Positions 42,914-51,657 of a DNA stretch of 55,865 nt are shown one piece after another. The stretch is from Nitrospirota bacterium (GTDB lineage: Bacteria > Nitrospirota > Thermodesulfovibrionia > Thermodesulfovibrionales > Magnetobacteriaceae). The stretch lies in assembly GCA_015233895.1 (NCBI GenBank), contig JADFXG010000018.1, positions 1 through 55,865 on the forward strand. Direction: 5' to 3'. How positions within the stretch are numbered: the stretch's first letter is position 1; the number at the start of each line of letters is the position of its first letter. The notes under the pieces were generated by a model that saw only the letters and a program-made list of their open reading frames with translations, was not told the origin of the DNA and made no database searches. The position numbers and the translations under genes are program-made.

Positions 42914-43729
42914 CTAATTTCCCTTTTTAAAAGCGAATTGATATAACTTTTTTACAATGCTTAGTCCATCGCTGGTGTGCAGTTTTTTAGCGTTTATTAA
43001 CAAATCAGGGTTTCCTGAAGGAATCAGCTCCTTTATCTTTTTTATATTAGCAGCTAATATGAACTCGTCATAACTATGGTTTGATGCAAAGTAAACCACA
43101 TTTCTTGATGTTTTACACTCTACATACCATGTGTTTCTAAACACTGCTTTCATATTGTTTACGGCGTTATTGAGATTTTCCGTATCTGTAGTTATAAGAT
43201 TAACCACACAAACGCCCTCAGGTTTCAGAGTTTTAGCAAGATTTTTAAAGAACGTCTTTGAAGAGAGACTCTTTGGTTGTGAACTCCCCTTATACGCATC
43301 CAGCATGGCTATATCAAATGAATCACAACAGGATTCAATAAAAGAGTACCCGTCATCAACAGAGAGTTTCATAAGCGGCGTTTCTTTAAAACCAAAATAA
43401 TTTTTAGCAATAAACACAATGTCCATGTCTATTTCCACCACATGTATGAGACACTGAAGAGCAAGTTTTGATAACGCTGTTGGAATCGTTCCTCCCCCAA
43501 GCCCTATTGAAACAACTGATGCAGGTGTTGGGATAAAGATAAGTGCAAGGAGCATATACTTAGCGTACTCAAGACCTGGGACGGCAGGATTTTTTAAATC
43601 AAAGACACTCTGTCGTACTCTTTCCGGCGACCACAGGGTTAACTTACCGTCATCAACAGTTACTACTAGCTCATTGTGTTGACTTTGCTTATAATATAAT
43701 ACTGACTCATTTCCGTAGTGTTTTGGCAT
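42914..43729 (-). CDS. spermidine-synthase-like methyltransferase-fold protein
   Basis: A 271-residue Rossmann-fold protein of the polyamine-synthase (PABS) group. SVVSIGLGGGTIPTAL is the nucleotide loop, HVVEIDMDIVFIAKNYF the acidic strand, and FDIAMLDAYKGSSQP the catalytic-loop position where spermidine synthases have Asp-Ala-Tyr. It is shorter at the N-terminus than SpeE and lacks an obvious putrescine site, so the substrate is uncertain. Confidence 0.75.
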   Translation of the reverse strand: MPKHYGNESVLYYKQSQHNELVVTVDDGKLTLWSPERVRQSVFDLKNPAVPGLEYAKYMLLALIFIPTPASVVSIGLGGGTIPTALSKLALQCLIHVVEIDMDIVFIAKNYFGFKETPLMKLSVDDGYSFIESCCDSFDIAMLDAYKGSSQPKSLSSKTFFKNLAKTLKPEGVCVVNLITTDTENLNNAVNNMKAVFRNTWYVECKTSRNVVYFASNHSYDEFILAANIKKIKELIPSGNPDLLINAKKLHTSDGLSIVKKLYQFAFKKGN

Positions 43730-43800
43730 TGTTTTTTAATCAATGTTCCTTCTATAAATACAATAAAACCTGCCAGTGGTTGTAAGAAACATAACAAATA

Positions 43801-43840
43801 AAACAAAGACACCCTTGTATTACAAGAGTGTCTTTGCGAT
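43801..43840 (-). terminator. terminator of the cold-shock gene
   Basis: Minus-strand AAAGACACTCTTGT-aa-TACAAGGGTGTCTTT followed by GTTTTATTT: a stem of about 14 pairs with one or two mismatches and a short T-rich tail, 20 bases after the cold-shock gene. Confidence 0.7.
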
Positions 43841-43856
43841 TTACTGCTTTGTTCGA

Positions 43857-44057
43857 TTAGAGTTTAACTACGTTAATTGCCCTAAGGCCCTTCGGGTCTT
43901 TCTCGATGTCAAAACTAACAGCTTCACCTTCGGCAAGAGATTTAAAACCATTACCCTTAATAGAAGAGTGGTGTACAAATACATCTTTACCATCTTCGTT
44001 GGTGATAAATCCAAAACCTTTGGATACATTAAACCACTTGACTTTACCTTTAGCCAT
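43857..44057 (-). CDS. cold-shock protein, CspA family
   Basis: A 66-residue OB-fold RNA chaperone: [18 protein letters not shown] contains RNP1 (KGFGFI) and VFVHHSSI contains RNP2. ATG 44057 is chosen as the usual family start with AAGGAGG ten bases upstream; ATG 44063 two codons earlier is also possible. A long AT-rich leader with an 8-bp inverted repeat precedes it, as is common for cold-induced genes. Confidence 0.95.
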   Translation of the reverse strand: MAKGKVKWFNVSKGFGFITNEDGKDVFVHHSSIKGNGFKSLAEGEAVSFDIEKDPKGLRAINVVKL

Positions 44058-44398
44058 TTCCATCAAACCTCCTTATTCATAAACTAAAGTATCAGAAAAA
44101 ACAACTTGATAAAAAAGCCAAAAAGCTAAAGTCTTTGTGGCCTTGTGCAACTTACTAATACTTCTGAAACTTCATATTTATTATGAAGTATTACTTAGCA
44201 AAAAGTCAATCAAAATTTTTTATTAATAAATATATTTTTTTACGCATGTAAAGTTAAGTCCATTTGAGGGTTTTCTGTTAATCTGAAAGACTGAGATTGC
44301 CACTTTAAAGTGTGCAGAAAACCGCTTAACTATGCTACACTACAGGGAAATCCAAAATAAAATGTACTGTTAAACAGATAAATTAAAAGGAGAAAACA
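44058..44398. promoter_or_regulatory. divergent region between cold-shock gene and hydrolase gene
   Basis: About 340 bases without a gene. The cold-shock side has ACTTCATA-tttat-TATGAAGT (44169-44189), a likely 5' leader hairpin, then an AT-rich stretch (44205-44245). The hydrolase side has GGTTTTCTG (44269-44277) and CAGAAAACC (44316-44324), an inverted pair around CACTTTAAAGTG, followed by a -10-like TACACT and the ribosome site AAAAGGAGAAAACA. Confidence 0.45.
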
Positions 44399-45268
44399 AT
44401 GTTGGTAAAAAGAATGTTATCGCTTTCTTTAATTTTTTCAATCTTTATTTTAACAGTTGCAGTTAGTAATGCCTGTGGTGAGTCTGCGCAGATTACAGGC
44501 GTTTTACTATTGCACGGAAAGGGTGGTTCACCACCCACAGATGACCCTGTCGAAGTAATTGGAAAGAGAAAGGGTTCACACACAGAGGACTCTCTCAACA
44601 AACTTATGAGTGACATGAAATATGCCGGATTCATCGTTATAGCTCCCAATATGCCGTACTCTGGAAACAGGGAGTATTGTAAGAGCTATGAAGACACATT
44701 AACAGAGGTTGATTCCTATGTAGCTCAGCTAAGGCAAAAGGGAGCTACCAGGATATTTATTGCGGGACATAGTTTAGGAGCTAACGTTGCCATCGCGTAC
44801 GCTGCCAAAGCATCCGTAGATGGTGTCGTTGCAATGGCTCCCGGCCATGTACCGGAAAAACCAGATTTTCAGTCAAAGCTTGGAGATAGCCTTAAGCGCG
44901 CAAGGCAAATGGCAGAAAGCGGCAATGGCGGAACAAAAGACACATTTACCGATTCCAATCAGGGGCTTACATCAACTATTACCACCACAGCAGATATTTA
45001 TCTAAGCTGGTTTTTACCCGATGGTCCGGCTGTTATGCCATCAAATGCCGCGTCAATTAAACCTGGGACAGCGTTTATGTGGGTTGTCGGCACTCAGGAC
45101 AAAATGTATAAGAGGGGCCCATCTTATGCTTATAACAAAGTACCCTCAAACACCTGTAATAAATACCTGGTTGTCAACGCAGACCACATGAACACTCCGA
45201 GGGTTGCATCAGAAGATATTATCAAGTGGATTCAGGATGCGGCTAAATGTGTTAGCTCTGCCCCCTGA
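44399..45268 (+). CDS. secreted alpha/beta hydrolase
   Basis: A 289-residue precursor with an N-terminal signal sequence (about 1-27, ending VSNA-CGES; the Cys after Asn-Ala could make it a lipoprotein). The alpha/beta-hydrolase core shows LLLHGKGGSPP as oxyanion loop, GHSLG with Ser125 as nucleophile and VVNADHMNTP as the catalytic His segment. Substrate unknown; dienelactone-hydrolase-like or DUF3530-like enzymes are possible. Strong AAAAGGAG ribosome site. Confidence 0.82.
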   Translation: MLVKRMLSLSLIFSIFILTVAVSNACGESAQITGVLLLHGKGGSPPTDDPVEVIGKRKGSHTEDSLNKLMSDMKYAGFIVIAPNMPYSGNREYCKSYEDTLTEVDSYVAQLRQKGATRIFIAGHSLGANVAIAYAAKASVDGVVAMAPGHVPEKPDFQSKLGDSLKRARQMAESGNGGTKDTFTDSNQGLTSTITTTADIYLSWFLPDGPAVMPSNAASIKPGTAFMWVVGTQDKMYKRGPSYAYNKVPSNTCNKYLVVNADHMNTPRVASEDIIKWIQDAAKCVSSAP

Positions 45269-45346
45269 TGTTCCGATTATGATTTATCTCATATGCAGAA
45301 GCTTGACCGCATTGTTAGTATAAGGACAGATAAGGAGGTGTTTAAA

Positions 45347-45670
45347 ATGGTAGAAGTATTGGATTTAAAAAAGTTGATAAAGTTTAATCCGGAGAAATTT
45401 TCAAAACAGATGCTTTCAGATAAGCCGGAGATGAGAGTGGCACTGATGTGTTTAGAGCCGGGGCAGGAGATAACTCCGCATAAGGCACCGCTTAGGCTTA
45501 TGATGTTTTGTGTGGAGGGCAGAGGGGTTTTTACAGTTGGAGATGAGGAGATAGAGGCGGACGCTAAAACCGCAATTCTTTGTGACCCTCAGGTGCAACA
45601 CGGTTTTAAGGCCTCAAAAGGTGAAAAACTGGTCGTCATGGCTGTTGTCACACCGGCTGATACGGAGTAG
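45347..45670 (+). CDS. cupin-domain protein
   Basis: A 107-residue single cupin. The barrel motifs are ALMCLEPGQEITPHKAPLRLMMFCVEGRGVFTVGDE and VQHGFKASKGEKLVVMAVVTPAD; the metal-site residues appear partly reduced (one His in TPHK, one in VQHG). ATG 45347 has AAGGAGGTGTTTAAA upstream and is preferred over the longer frame from 45293. No enzymatic role can be stated. Confidence 0.85.
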   Translation: MVEVLDLKKLIKFNPEKFSKQMLSDKPEMRVALMCLEPGQEITPHKAPLRLMMFCVEGRGVFTVGDEEIEADAKTAILCDPQVQHGFKASKGEKLVVMAVVTPADTE

Positions 45671-45680
45671 CAACTAAATA

Positions 45681-45735
45681 AACCACAGATAACCACAGAC
45701 TTAATTTATCTGTGTTCATCTGTGGTTAAAAATTT
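45681..45735. terminator. bidirectional terminator between cupin gene and nadA
   Basis: AACCACAGATAACCACAGA (45681-45699) pairs with TCTGTGTTCATCTGTGGTT (45709-45727) with a few mismatches and is followed by AAAAATTTTTTC. It sits between convergent genes. Similar ACCACAGAT...ATCTGTGGT elements are seen as dispersed repeats in other genomes. Confidence 0.7.
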
Positions 45736-45754
45736 TTTCTTAATACGTCTTGTC

Positions 45755-46756
45755 TTATTTCTTTGAAAGCGGATTTGTGCTAATTGCAAGCATTCTGTCA
45801 AGCGCTTTTTTAGCCGGAACTCTTATCTCCTCCGGCACTTTTACAATGTTTTTCATGTCTCTGAGACTCTCATACAGAAGCGTAAGATTGGTTTTTTTCA
45901 TATTCGGGCAGACCATGTCCTTACGCAGCGGATAAAAAGTCTTATCCGGATTTTCTTTTCTCAGTCTGTAAAGAAGCCCTATTTCTGTGCCCACTATGAA
46001 TTCTGTGGCCGTTGAAGCGTTGGCATATCTCAACATCCCGGAGGTACTTGTAACATGGTCGGATATTTCCAAAACCTCTATCCTGCACTCAGGATGTGCC
46101 ATAACAAGAGCATCAGGGTGCAACTGCCTTGCCGCTAAAACATCCGATGTCCTCACCCTGTCATGGACGTGACAGTAGCCATCCCAGGCTATTACCTCTT
46201 TTTTAGTATTTTTTTGCGCCCACATCGAAAGATTCTTATCCGGAATACATATCACTCGCTCACCCGGCAGCGACTCTATCACCTGAACCACGTTTGCCGA
46301 GGTGCAGCAGACATCAGATTCGGCCTTAACATCTGCCGTTGTGTTTACATAGGCAACTACCGGTACACCCGGATACCTCGCCTTTATGTCTCTTAGTGAA
46401 AAGTTTGACGGAAACACATACCCGGGAGGCTCAGAGTAACCCGGGAATGACTTATAAATTCCCCTGGGGGAGCTAACCGCTATCATCTCTGCCATCGGAC
46501 ACATTGCATCAAGAGCTGGTATCAGCACAGTCTTACCGGGAGAGAGTACAGAGGCGCTTTCAGCCATAAAATTCACTCCGCAAAACACTATTACCTCAGC
46601 ATCAGTTTCAGCTGCTTTTCTTGAAAGTTCAAGGGAATCTCCCGTAAGATCAGCTATTGCCTGTATCTCATCCCGTTGATAATTATGCGCGATTATAAGA
46701 GCTCTGCGTTTGTCCTTTAGCTCCATGATTTGCTCTGTCAACTGGCGGTCTTTCAA
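45755..46756 (-). CDS. nadA: quinolinate synthase
   Basis: A 333-residue [4Fe-4S] enzyme that condenses iminoaspartate with dihydroxyacetone phosphate in NAD synthesis. Typical stretches are ALIIAHNYQRDEIQAIAD, YVNTTADVKAESDVCCTSANVV, YCHVHDR and a C-terminal VCPNMKKTNL. Cluster ligands are most likely Cys86, Cys195 and Cys283. About 20 residues (near 95-118, SPRGIYKSFPGYSEPPGYVF) appear to be inserted between the first cysteine and the YVNT strand. Start is TTG with GGAGA upstream. nadB and nadC are not here. Confidence 0.93.
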   Translation of the reverse strand: MKDRQLTEQIMELKDKRRALIIAHNYQRDEIQAIADLTGDSLELSRKAAETDAEVIVFCGVNFMAESASVLSPGKTVLIPALDAMCPMAEMIAVSSPRGIYKSFPGYSEPPGYVFPSNFSLRDIKARYPGVPVVAYVNTTADVKAESDVCCTSANVVQVIESLPGERVICIPDKNLSMWAQKNTKKEVIAWDGYCHVHDRVRTSDVLAARQLHPDALVMAHPECRIEVLEISDHVTSTSGMLRYANASTATEFIVGTEIGLLYRLRKENPDKTFYPLRKDMVCPNMKKTNLTLLYESLRDMKNIVKVPEEIRVPAKKALDRMLAISTNPLSKK

Positions 46757-46769
46757 AATAGTCTCTCCA

Positions 46770-47567
46770 TTACTGCAAAGTCCCGGGCCGAATGTTTGTG
46801 TATAGTGTCGTACCTTCAGAGGTCACCACCCGAAATATCCGTCTCGATGAGGCAAAACTTATCTCTGTCTTTCCGGTGGCGTCTGTGGACTTTGTTGTGT
46901 GCGGTGAATATATCATTACCCCGTTATACGTATTTAGCACTCTCTGCACATAGTCCTGTGTTTCTGCGTATGGGGGAATGGTATCTCCGTAACGAGATAC
47001 CGCATTGGGTCCGGCATTATAGGCGGCAAGCGCTAATGCAACATTTCCATTAAATCTGTTAAGCAGGTATTTCAGATACCTTATACCGCCATCTATGTTT
47101 TCAACAGGATCGTAGGGGTTTCCAACAGAGAGGAAATTAGCGGTATCCGGCATTAATTGCATAAGCCCCATTGCGCCTTTTGACGATACGGCAAGGTTGT
47201 TCCAGTTAGATTCGGTTTTAATCACTGCCTTTACCAACATGGGGTCAAGGGAGTGCTCAGCAGATTTCTTGTGGACTATGTCTTCGTAGTCTTTGTATGC
47301 TGACAAATCAGGATTTACTACTGTAGAGACTGGAGAGCTTTTTGATTCCTGAGGTAAGGAGGCAACGGCAACCTTGTGCCGAGCACGCTTCTTAGAAAGT
47401 TTCTCTTTCACAATATGAGTCTTGTACCCGGCTCTTTTTATGTTAGAGTAGTACACCACCCCACTGCCTTTGTCATAAATGTATATATCTGCCAAAAGAC
47501 AGGATGGATACATAATGTAAAATATAACGGCAAAGATAAGACAGCCCATGCCGGCATTTTTTGTCAT
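46770..47567 (-). CDS. lytic transglycosylase (SLT domain) with N-terminal DUF4124-like part
   Basis: A 265-residue secreted peptidoglycan lyase. After a signal segment (about 1-26) comes a short DIYIYDKGSGVVYYSNI motif as in DUF4124 proteins, a charged linker and then the SLT domain with catalytic Glu119 in KTESNWNNLAVSSKGAMGLMQLMPDTA and the AAYNAGPNAV motif. The C-terminal part repeats a similar RRIFRVVTSEGTTLYTNI segment. It cuts glycan strands during growth or for envelope machines. The gap to nadA is 13 bases, so they are likely co-transcribed. Confidence 0.9.
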   Translation of the reverse strand: MTKNAGMGCLIFAVIFYIMYPSCLLADIYIYDKGSGVVYYSNIKRAGYKTHIVKEKLSKKRARHKVAVASLPQESKSSPVSTVVNPDLSAYKDYEDIVHKKSAEHSLDPMLVKAVIKTESNWNNLAVSSKGAMGLMQLMPDTANFLSVGNPYDPVENIDGGIRYLKYLLNRFNGNVALALAAYNAGPNAVSRYGDTIPPYAETQDYVQRVLNTYNGVMIYSPHTTKSTDATGKTEISFASSRRIFRVVTSEGTTLYTNIRPGTLQ

Positions 47568-47713
47568 CTAAAACCCCAAACCCTTAATACAACTAAAAAA
47601 ATAGCCACAATATCAGGTTAACCTGACACCCTGGCCATTTTTTACAGTATCAGCTTTTGTCCGCACAATGTATTAATCGGCAGACTTCACGAAAAAGTTT
47701 ATAACCCTCTGTG

Positions 47714-47950
47714 TTATGCCTTTTTAATAAAAAAGGAAATAACGTTACCGTTTTCTTTTGTCTCCAGCAACTCGTGCCCCAATCTGCTTAAAAGTGCAGG
47801 GATGTCAGACTTTGAACCGGCATCTGTTGATATCACCTCAAGTATTTTACCGGAGTCAATTCCATCCAAAGCCTTTTTAGTCTTTAACACCGGCATCGGG
47901 CAGTTTAAACCCTTTGTGTCCAATACCTGATCTGCTTTAATGTCAGCCAT
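47714..47950 (-). CDS. TusA-family sulfur carrier protein
   Basis: A 78-residue sulfur-relay protein. Cys17 in DTKGLNCPMPVLKTKKAL is the persulfide-carrying residue with the family CPxP motif, followed by an alternating beta-alpha pattern ending in NVISFFIKKA. Proteins of this kind pass sulfur to tRNA modification or sulfur oxidation pathways. No partner gene is close. Confidence 0.92.
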   Translation of the reverse strand: MADIKADQVLDTKGLNCPMPVLKTKKALDGIDSGKILEVISTDAGSKSDIPALLSRLGHELLETKENGNVISFFIKKA

Positions 47951-48052
47951 ATTATCCTCCTAAACATCGTATCTGGTTATATCGGCCTTTCAACCTCCGA
48001 CCGTCTGTTTATTAAACAAAAAACTGCTGCGTAATGTCAAGACTCACTGAAA

Positions 48053-48883
48053 TTATATTTTGCAGTCTGTCCATGTTAAACTTTCCTGATTAACCAGCAC
48101 CATATCCGATTTGTCTCCGGGAAAGTGCATAAAATAGCCAATTTGGTATGCTGTGTTAACGCATACGGCTGACAATGCTTTTTTTCTTTCCTCTTCAAGT
48201 GTACTTTCTAACATAAGAAAAGGATAAAACAAACACTTATAAATAGGCCAGCTCATGTTGTATCTAAAATCTATCCAATGTACCTTTGATGCCTTTTGTA
48301 ACTCATACGACAGTGGTCTCATCTCATAATTCCACTCAGAGCCGCCCTTTTCCTCGTACTCATAGTAGGTCTTTTCAAGTATATCCCTATGCTCAGGGGA
48401 AAGGACAAGCACACCTGTTTGTACAACCTTATTAAAGGTATCCGGCAAACCGTATTTTTTATAATACATGGAAACATCCTGGCTAAAGGTGTCACCTTTA
48501 GGTGTTATATCAATATATCTTTGCAGTGCAACAGGGAACCATCCCTGTGTTGGAGACGACCAAACATCTATAGCGCCAACCATGCCCTCCGGCACACTGT
48601 CCACAATTGAGGGAGCATTGCCATGATTTATTAAAATATCGCAATCAACCCACACTATCCTGTCGTATTGAGCTGAAAAATCCTGGCTTAACACCAAACA
48701 CTTCTGCCATGCCGGACTGCGGTTAGCTGCCCTCTCCGAAATATCAACCGGATTGTCTATGCAAATAATATCATACCCATACATTTGGGCATATCTGTCC
48801 CAACCGGGCTTACAAACAGTCCTCCACAGCTCTTGATATGCCTCCCCTATGGTTATTGTCACTATGGCTTTTTTATTTACCAT
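48053..48883 (-). CDS. glycosyltransferase-like protein (GT-A, GMA12/MNN10-type)
   Basis: A 276-residue cytoplasmic protein. The start KAIVTITIGEAYQELW is the nucleotide-binding strand, and DRIVWVDCDILI contains the D-x-D metal motif of GT-A transferases. Acceptor and donor are unknown; a surface polysaccharide role is possible because pilus and porin genes lie close. AGGAGACAG ribosome site precedes the ATG. Confidence 0.75.
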   Translation of the reverse strand: MVNKKAIVTITIGEAYQELWRTVCKPGWDRYAQMYGYDIICIDNPVDISERAANRSPAWQKCLVLSQDFSAQYDRIVWVDCDILINHGNAPSIVDSVPEGMVGAIDVWSSPTQGWFPVALQRYIDITPKGDTFSQDVSMYYKKYGLPDTFNKVVQTGVLVLSPEHRDILEKTYYEYEEKGGSEWNYEMRPLSYELQKASKVHWIDFRYNMSWPIYKCLFYPFLMLESTLEEERKKALSAVCVNTAYQIGYFMHFPGDKSDMVLVNQESLTWTDCKI

Positions 48884-49098
48884 TACCTGTCTCCTTCACA
48901 AGTGCCTTTCTCTACGGACACAAACTCCGCATTATGCACGCTTTATTGTACTTTCAGTATTATGTTTTTTACAAGTACGAGCTCCTTTGTCTAAATCAGA
49001 GAGCAATATACATGACGTTTTATGTCAAAGGGTGACAACATTTGTTAGTAAATATCCCCCATAATTAGTTTTATCTATGAAACAAGCGCCTCTGAAGC

Positions 49099-49114
49099 TG
49101 GCATGTAAATTGCT
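49099..49114 (+). promoter_or_regulatory. sigma-54-type promoter of the pilin gene
   Basis: TGGCATGTAAATTGCT matches the -24/-12 consensus with correct spacing. Pilin genes are often sigma-54/PilR-dependent. The predicted start is near 49126; a leader hairpin GCGGTTTTTAACCGC (49132-49146) and GGAGGGG precede the ATG. Confidence 0.7.
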
Positions 49115-49173
49115 ATACTGTAAACAGTCAAGCGGTTTTTAACCGCCAGATAAAAGGAATATGGAGGGGTAAG

Positions 49174-49740
49174 ATGTTTAGAGTGATTTCGGACATGAAA
49201 AACAGGGGGGATAGAGGTTTTACGTTGATTGAGCTTTTGATAGTTATTGCAATCATAGGAATTTTGACAGCTATTGCAGTGCCGGCATTCCTTGGACAGA
49301 GGGAAAAAGCGAAAGTAAGAGCAGTTGAGTCAGGAGCAAAGGGAGCAGTGTCGGATTTACAGGCATATCTTGACGCATACGTTGCAGGCGATCCGTACAT
49401 AATAGTATCAGACGCATCTGGTAATCAGGGCTGTTATGAAGCAACAACATCAGCAGCTACAGGACATACTTGTAATTCCGTTTACAATCAGGCCAGCGCA
49501 GGCACATACCCTGCATTCCCTGCCGGTGTGGCAACTGTACTCACCCACTTTATTTCACACCACTCATTTAAAGGGGATAAGAGTCCTTACACTGGTAACT
49601 CATTGTTTGTAACCGATTCCAGCGCTATCTCCGATGGTACGGTGTTTGTAACTCCTACATCAAGCCGTGCAGTTAGTATCTTGGCTTATACTACAAACTA
49701 TACATCACCAATATTCAGCCAGATGGTAACCACCCGGTAA
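49174..49740 (+). CDS. type IV pilin (major pilin-like)
   Basis: A 188-residue prepilin. The leader is cleaved by prepilin peptidase at Gly15-Phe16, giving FTLIELLIVIAIIGILTAIA with Glu20 as the +5 residue, then an N-terminal helix. A Cys87/Cys100 pair could close a disulfide loop, but the globular part is unusually rich in Ser, Thr and Tyr. A sigma-54 promoter and a strong terminator make it an independent unit. The gene may encode PilA or a related minor pilin. Confidence 0.9.
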   Translation: MFRVISDMKNRGDRGFTLIELLIVIAIIGILTAIAVPAFLGQREKAKVRAVESGAKGAVSDLQAYLDAYVAGDPYIIVSDASGNQGCYEATTSAATGHTCNSVYNQASAGTYPAFPAGVATVLTHFISHHSFKGDKSPYTGNSLFVTDSSAISDGTVFVTPTSSRAVSILAYTTNYTSPIFSQMVTTR

Positions 49741-49780
49741 TTTGCAGCATTAACTTCTCAATTGGAGAGGTTTAAAAGAT

Positions 49781-49823
49781 AAAACGTAACGGGAAGGACT
49801 AAATGTCCTTCCCGTTACGTTTT
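49781..49823. terminator. 19-bp perfect hairpin after the pilin gene
   Basis: AAAACGTAACGGGAAGGAC-taaat-GTCCTTCCCGTTACGTTTT is a perfect stem with a T-rich end on both strands, a strong terminator. It lies 40 bases after the pilin stop and 18 bases before the next gene. Confidence 0.85.
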
Positions 49824-49841
49824 GTTGATATGTGTTGAGAC

Positions 49842-51605
49842 ATGGAAAACACTGAAAAAACAGACTACTTACGCCACGCTGTATATGTTGCGGCTATTTT
49901 TATAATTTCCATTATTATTTATGCTCCAACATTTAAAAGCGGCCTCATATGGGACGATCAATACATAATAAGGGGCGCCTCACTCATTGACAAAAAACAC
50001 CCGTATGATGTTTTTATCTCAAACGGCCTCTATTACCGCCCTCTTACAATAATCTCACTTGGCCTTGACTATGCCATATGGTATGTAAATGCCATTGGCT
50101 ACCATGTCAGCAACGTCGTTATTCATGCGGCAAACTCCGTACTGATGTATATTGTCTCTGTCATCATGCTAAAGAACTGGAAATTTTTTTTGAATAAAAA
50201 CACTGGGGTTTCATTTTTCAGTGCTCTCCTGTTTTCACTGCATCCGATTCATACCGAGTCTGTTGCCTGGATTTCCGGCAGAACAGATTTACTTGCAACG
50301 TGTTTCTTTTTGCTTGCTTTTATTGCTCTTTTACTTTACCTGCATGAGAAGAAACGGGAGGGACTGTTTCTTATAGCAATTTTTTTTCTGTTTTCTCTTC
50401 TTTCCAAAGAAAATGCCATTGTTTTTGCAGTATTAGCCTTAGTGTATGCCGCTATTGTAAAGGCAAACAGGAAAGAGATTACCTTGATTTCTGTCTCTGT
50501 TACATTATCGCTGGGTGTTTATGTGTTTTTAAGGAAACTTGCATGGTTGTCTGATTTATTTAAAACTCCCGGTGACTCAGGTGCTTTTTTAAATAAAGAA
50601 GCATTTTCATTCGCTACCATAGGAAACCTGATAAACGCTGCCAGTTACTACTACGAGAAACTGCTTTGTCCGTGGAACTTAAACATTATCCCTGAGATGC
50701 CCTCCGGCCCGGGGTATTTTATTTTATTTATTTTGCCGTGTGTTTTGCTGGCATTTTTTATATTAAAGCGAAACTTTTTTTGTGGATTCTGGCTGTTGTG
50801 GATTATTGTCTCTATGGTGCCTTCACTTATGATAACTATTTCTCAGATAGCCGAGCCTCTCGGAGAGCGTTACATGTATATTCCCTCTGTGGGTTTGTCT
50901 TTTTTGATAGTTATGCTTTTAAAACCTGAAAAGCAACACCTCACTGACACACTCTTAACCCACCATCTAAGAATTGCCATTATCGTTACCCTGTGTATAA
51001 CCTATGCGCTCCTGACATATAACCGCCTTTATGACTGGCGCTCAGACTTTGCACTTTGGCAGGACGCTGCTAAAAAAAATCCGCACTCTGCCGCAACAAA
51101 AACCAATTACGGACTGGCTCTGTTATCGGCAGAAAATTATGATGCGGCAGAAAGACAGTTTTCTGAGGCGCTTGCCCTTAAAAACCTAACCCACGAAAAT
51201 AAATCCATGTTACTCAATTCCATGGCGTTGGTTGCAATAAACAAAAAGAACTACGAAAGAGCCGAAGCGCTGCTTTATAACTCCCTCAGGGAAAATATCC
51301 GCAACGTTGCCTCCTATCATACACTTGGGTATCTGTACATGCAGGCAGGCTCTCAGATAACCAATGATCCGGTAAAAAGGAAAGCATTTTTCCAAAAAGC
51401 CATAAAGGCATTTGAAGAGTCAGAGAAGTTTATACCAGGTGTATCGGATGTGAATTTTAATTTAGCTCTCTGTTATCTGGAATTAGGTGATTTTAAACGT
51501 TCTAAAGCAAATTTTGATGCTGTTATTCAAAGGGCACCAAACTCCGGCCTTGCACAGAAAAGCGTTGCGTTCTTATCATATATAGAGCGTAAAGGCAGTC
51601 TTTAG
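49842..51605 (+). CDS. GT-C glycosyltransferase-like membrane protein with TPR domain (TMTC-like)
   Basis: A 587-residue protein. Residues 1-390 carry about ten to eleven hydrophobic helices with a GT-C type first loop (GLIWDDQYI, Asp38-Asp39) and FSLHPIHTESVAWISGRTD, a hallmark of TMTC/O-mannosyltransferase-like proteins. Residues about 410-580 form TPR repeats (YGLALLSAENYDAAERQFSE, YHTLGYLYMQAG, FNLALCYLELGDFKRSKANF). It probably transfers a lipid-linked sugar outside the membrane. Placement directly after the pilin gene suggests pilin glycosylation, which is inference. Confidence 0.78.
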   Translation: MENTEKTDYLRHAVYVAAIFIISIIIYAPTFKSGLIWDDQYIIRGASLIDKKHPYDVFISNGLYYRPLTIISLGLDYAIWYVNAIGYHVSNVVIHAANSVLMYIVSVIMLKNWKFFLNKNTGVSFFSALLFSLHPIHTESVAWISGRTDLLATCFFLLAFIALLLYLHEKKREGLFLIAIFFLFSLLSKENAIVFAVLALVYAAIVKANRKEITLISVSVTLSLGVYVFLRKLAWLSDLFKTPGDSGAFLNKEAFSFATIGNLINAASYYYEKLLCPWNLNIIPEMPSGPGYFILFILPCVLLAFFILKRNFFCGFWLLWIIVSMVPSLMITISQIAEPLGERYMYIPSVGLSFLIVMLLKPEKQHLTDTLLTHHLRIAIIVTLCITYALLTYNRLYDWRSDFALWQDAAKKNPHSAATKTNYGLALLSAENYDAAERQFSEALALKNLTHENKSMLLNSMALVAINKKNYERAEALLYNSLRENIRNVASYHTLGYLYMQAGSQITNDPVKRKAFFQKAIKAFEESEKFIPGVSDVNFNLALCYLELGDFKRSKANFDAVIQRAPNSGLAQKSVAFLSYIERKGSL

Positions 51606-51657
51606 ACTAACTTGACTTTCATTTGCCTGCAACCGTTAAAATAAGAGTAAGAACGAA

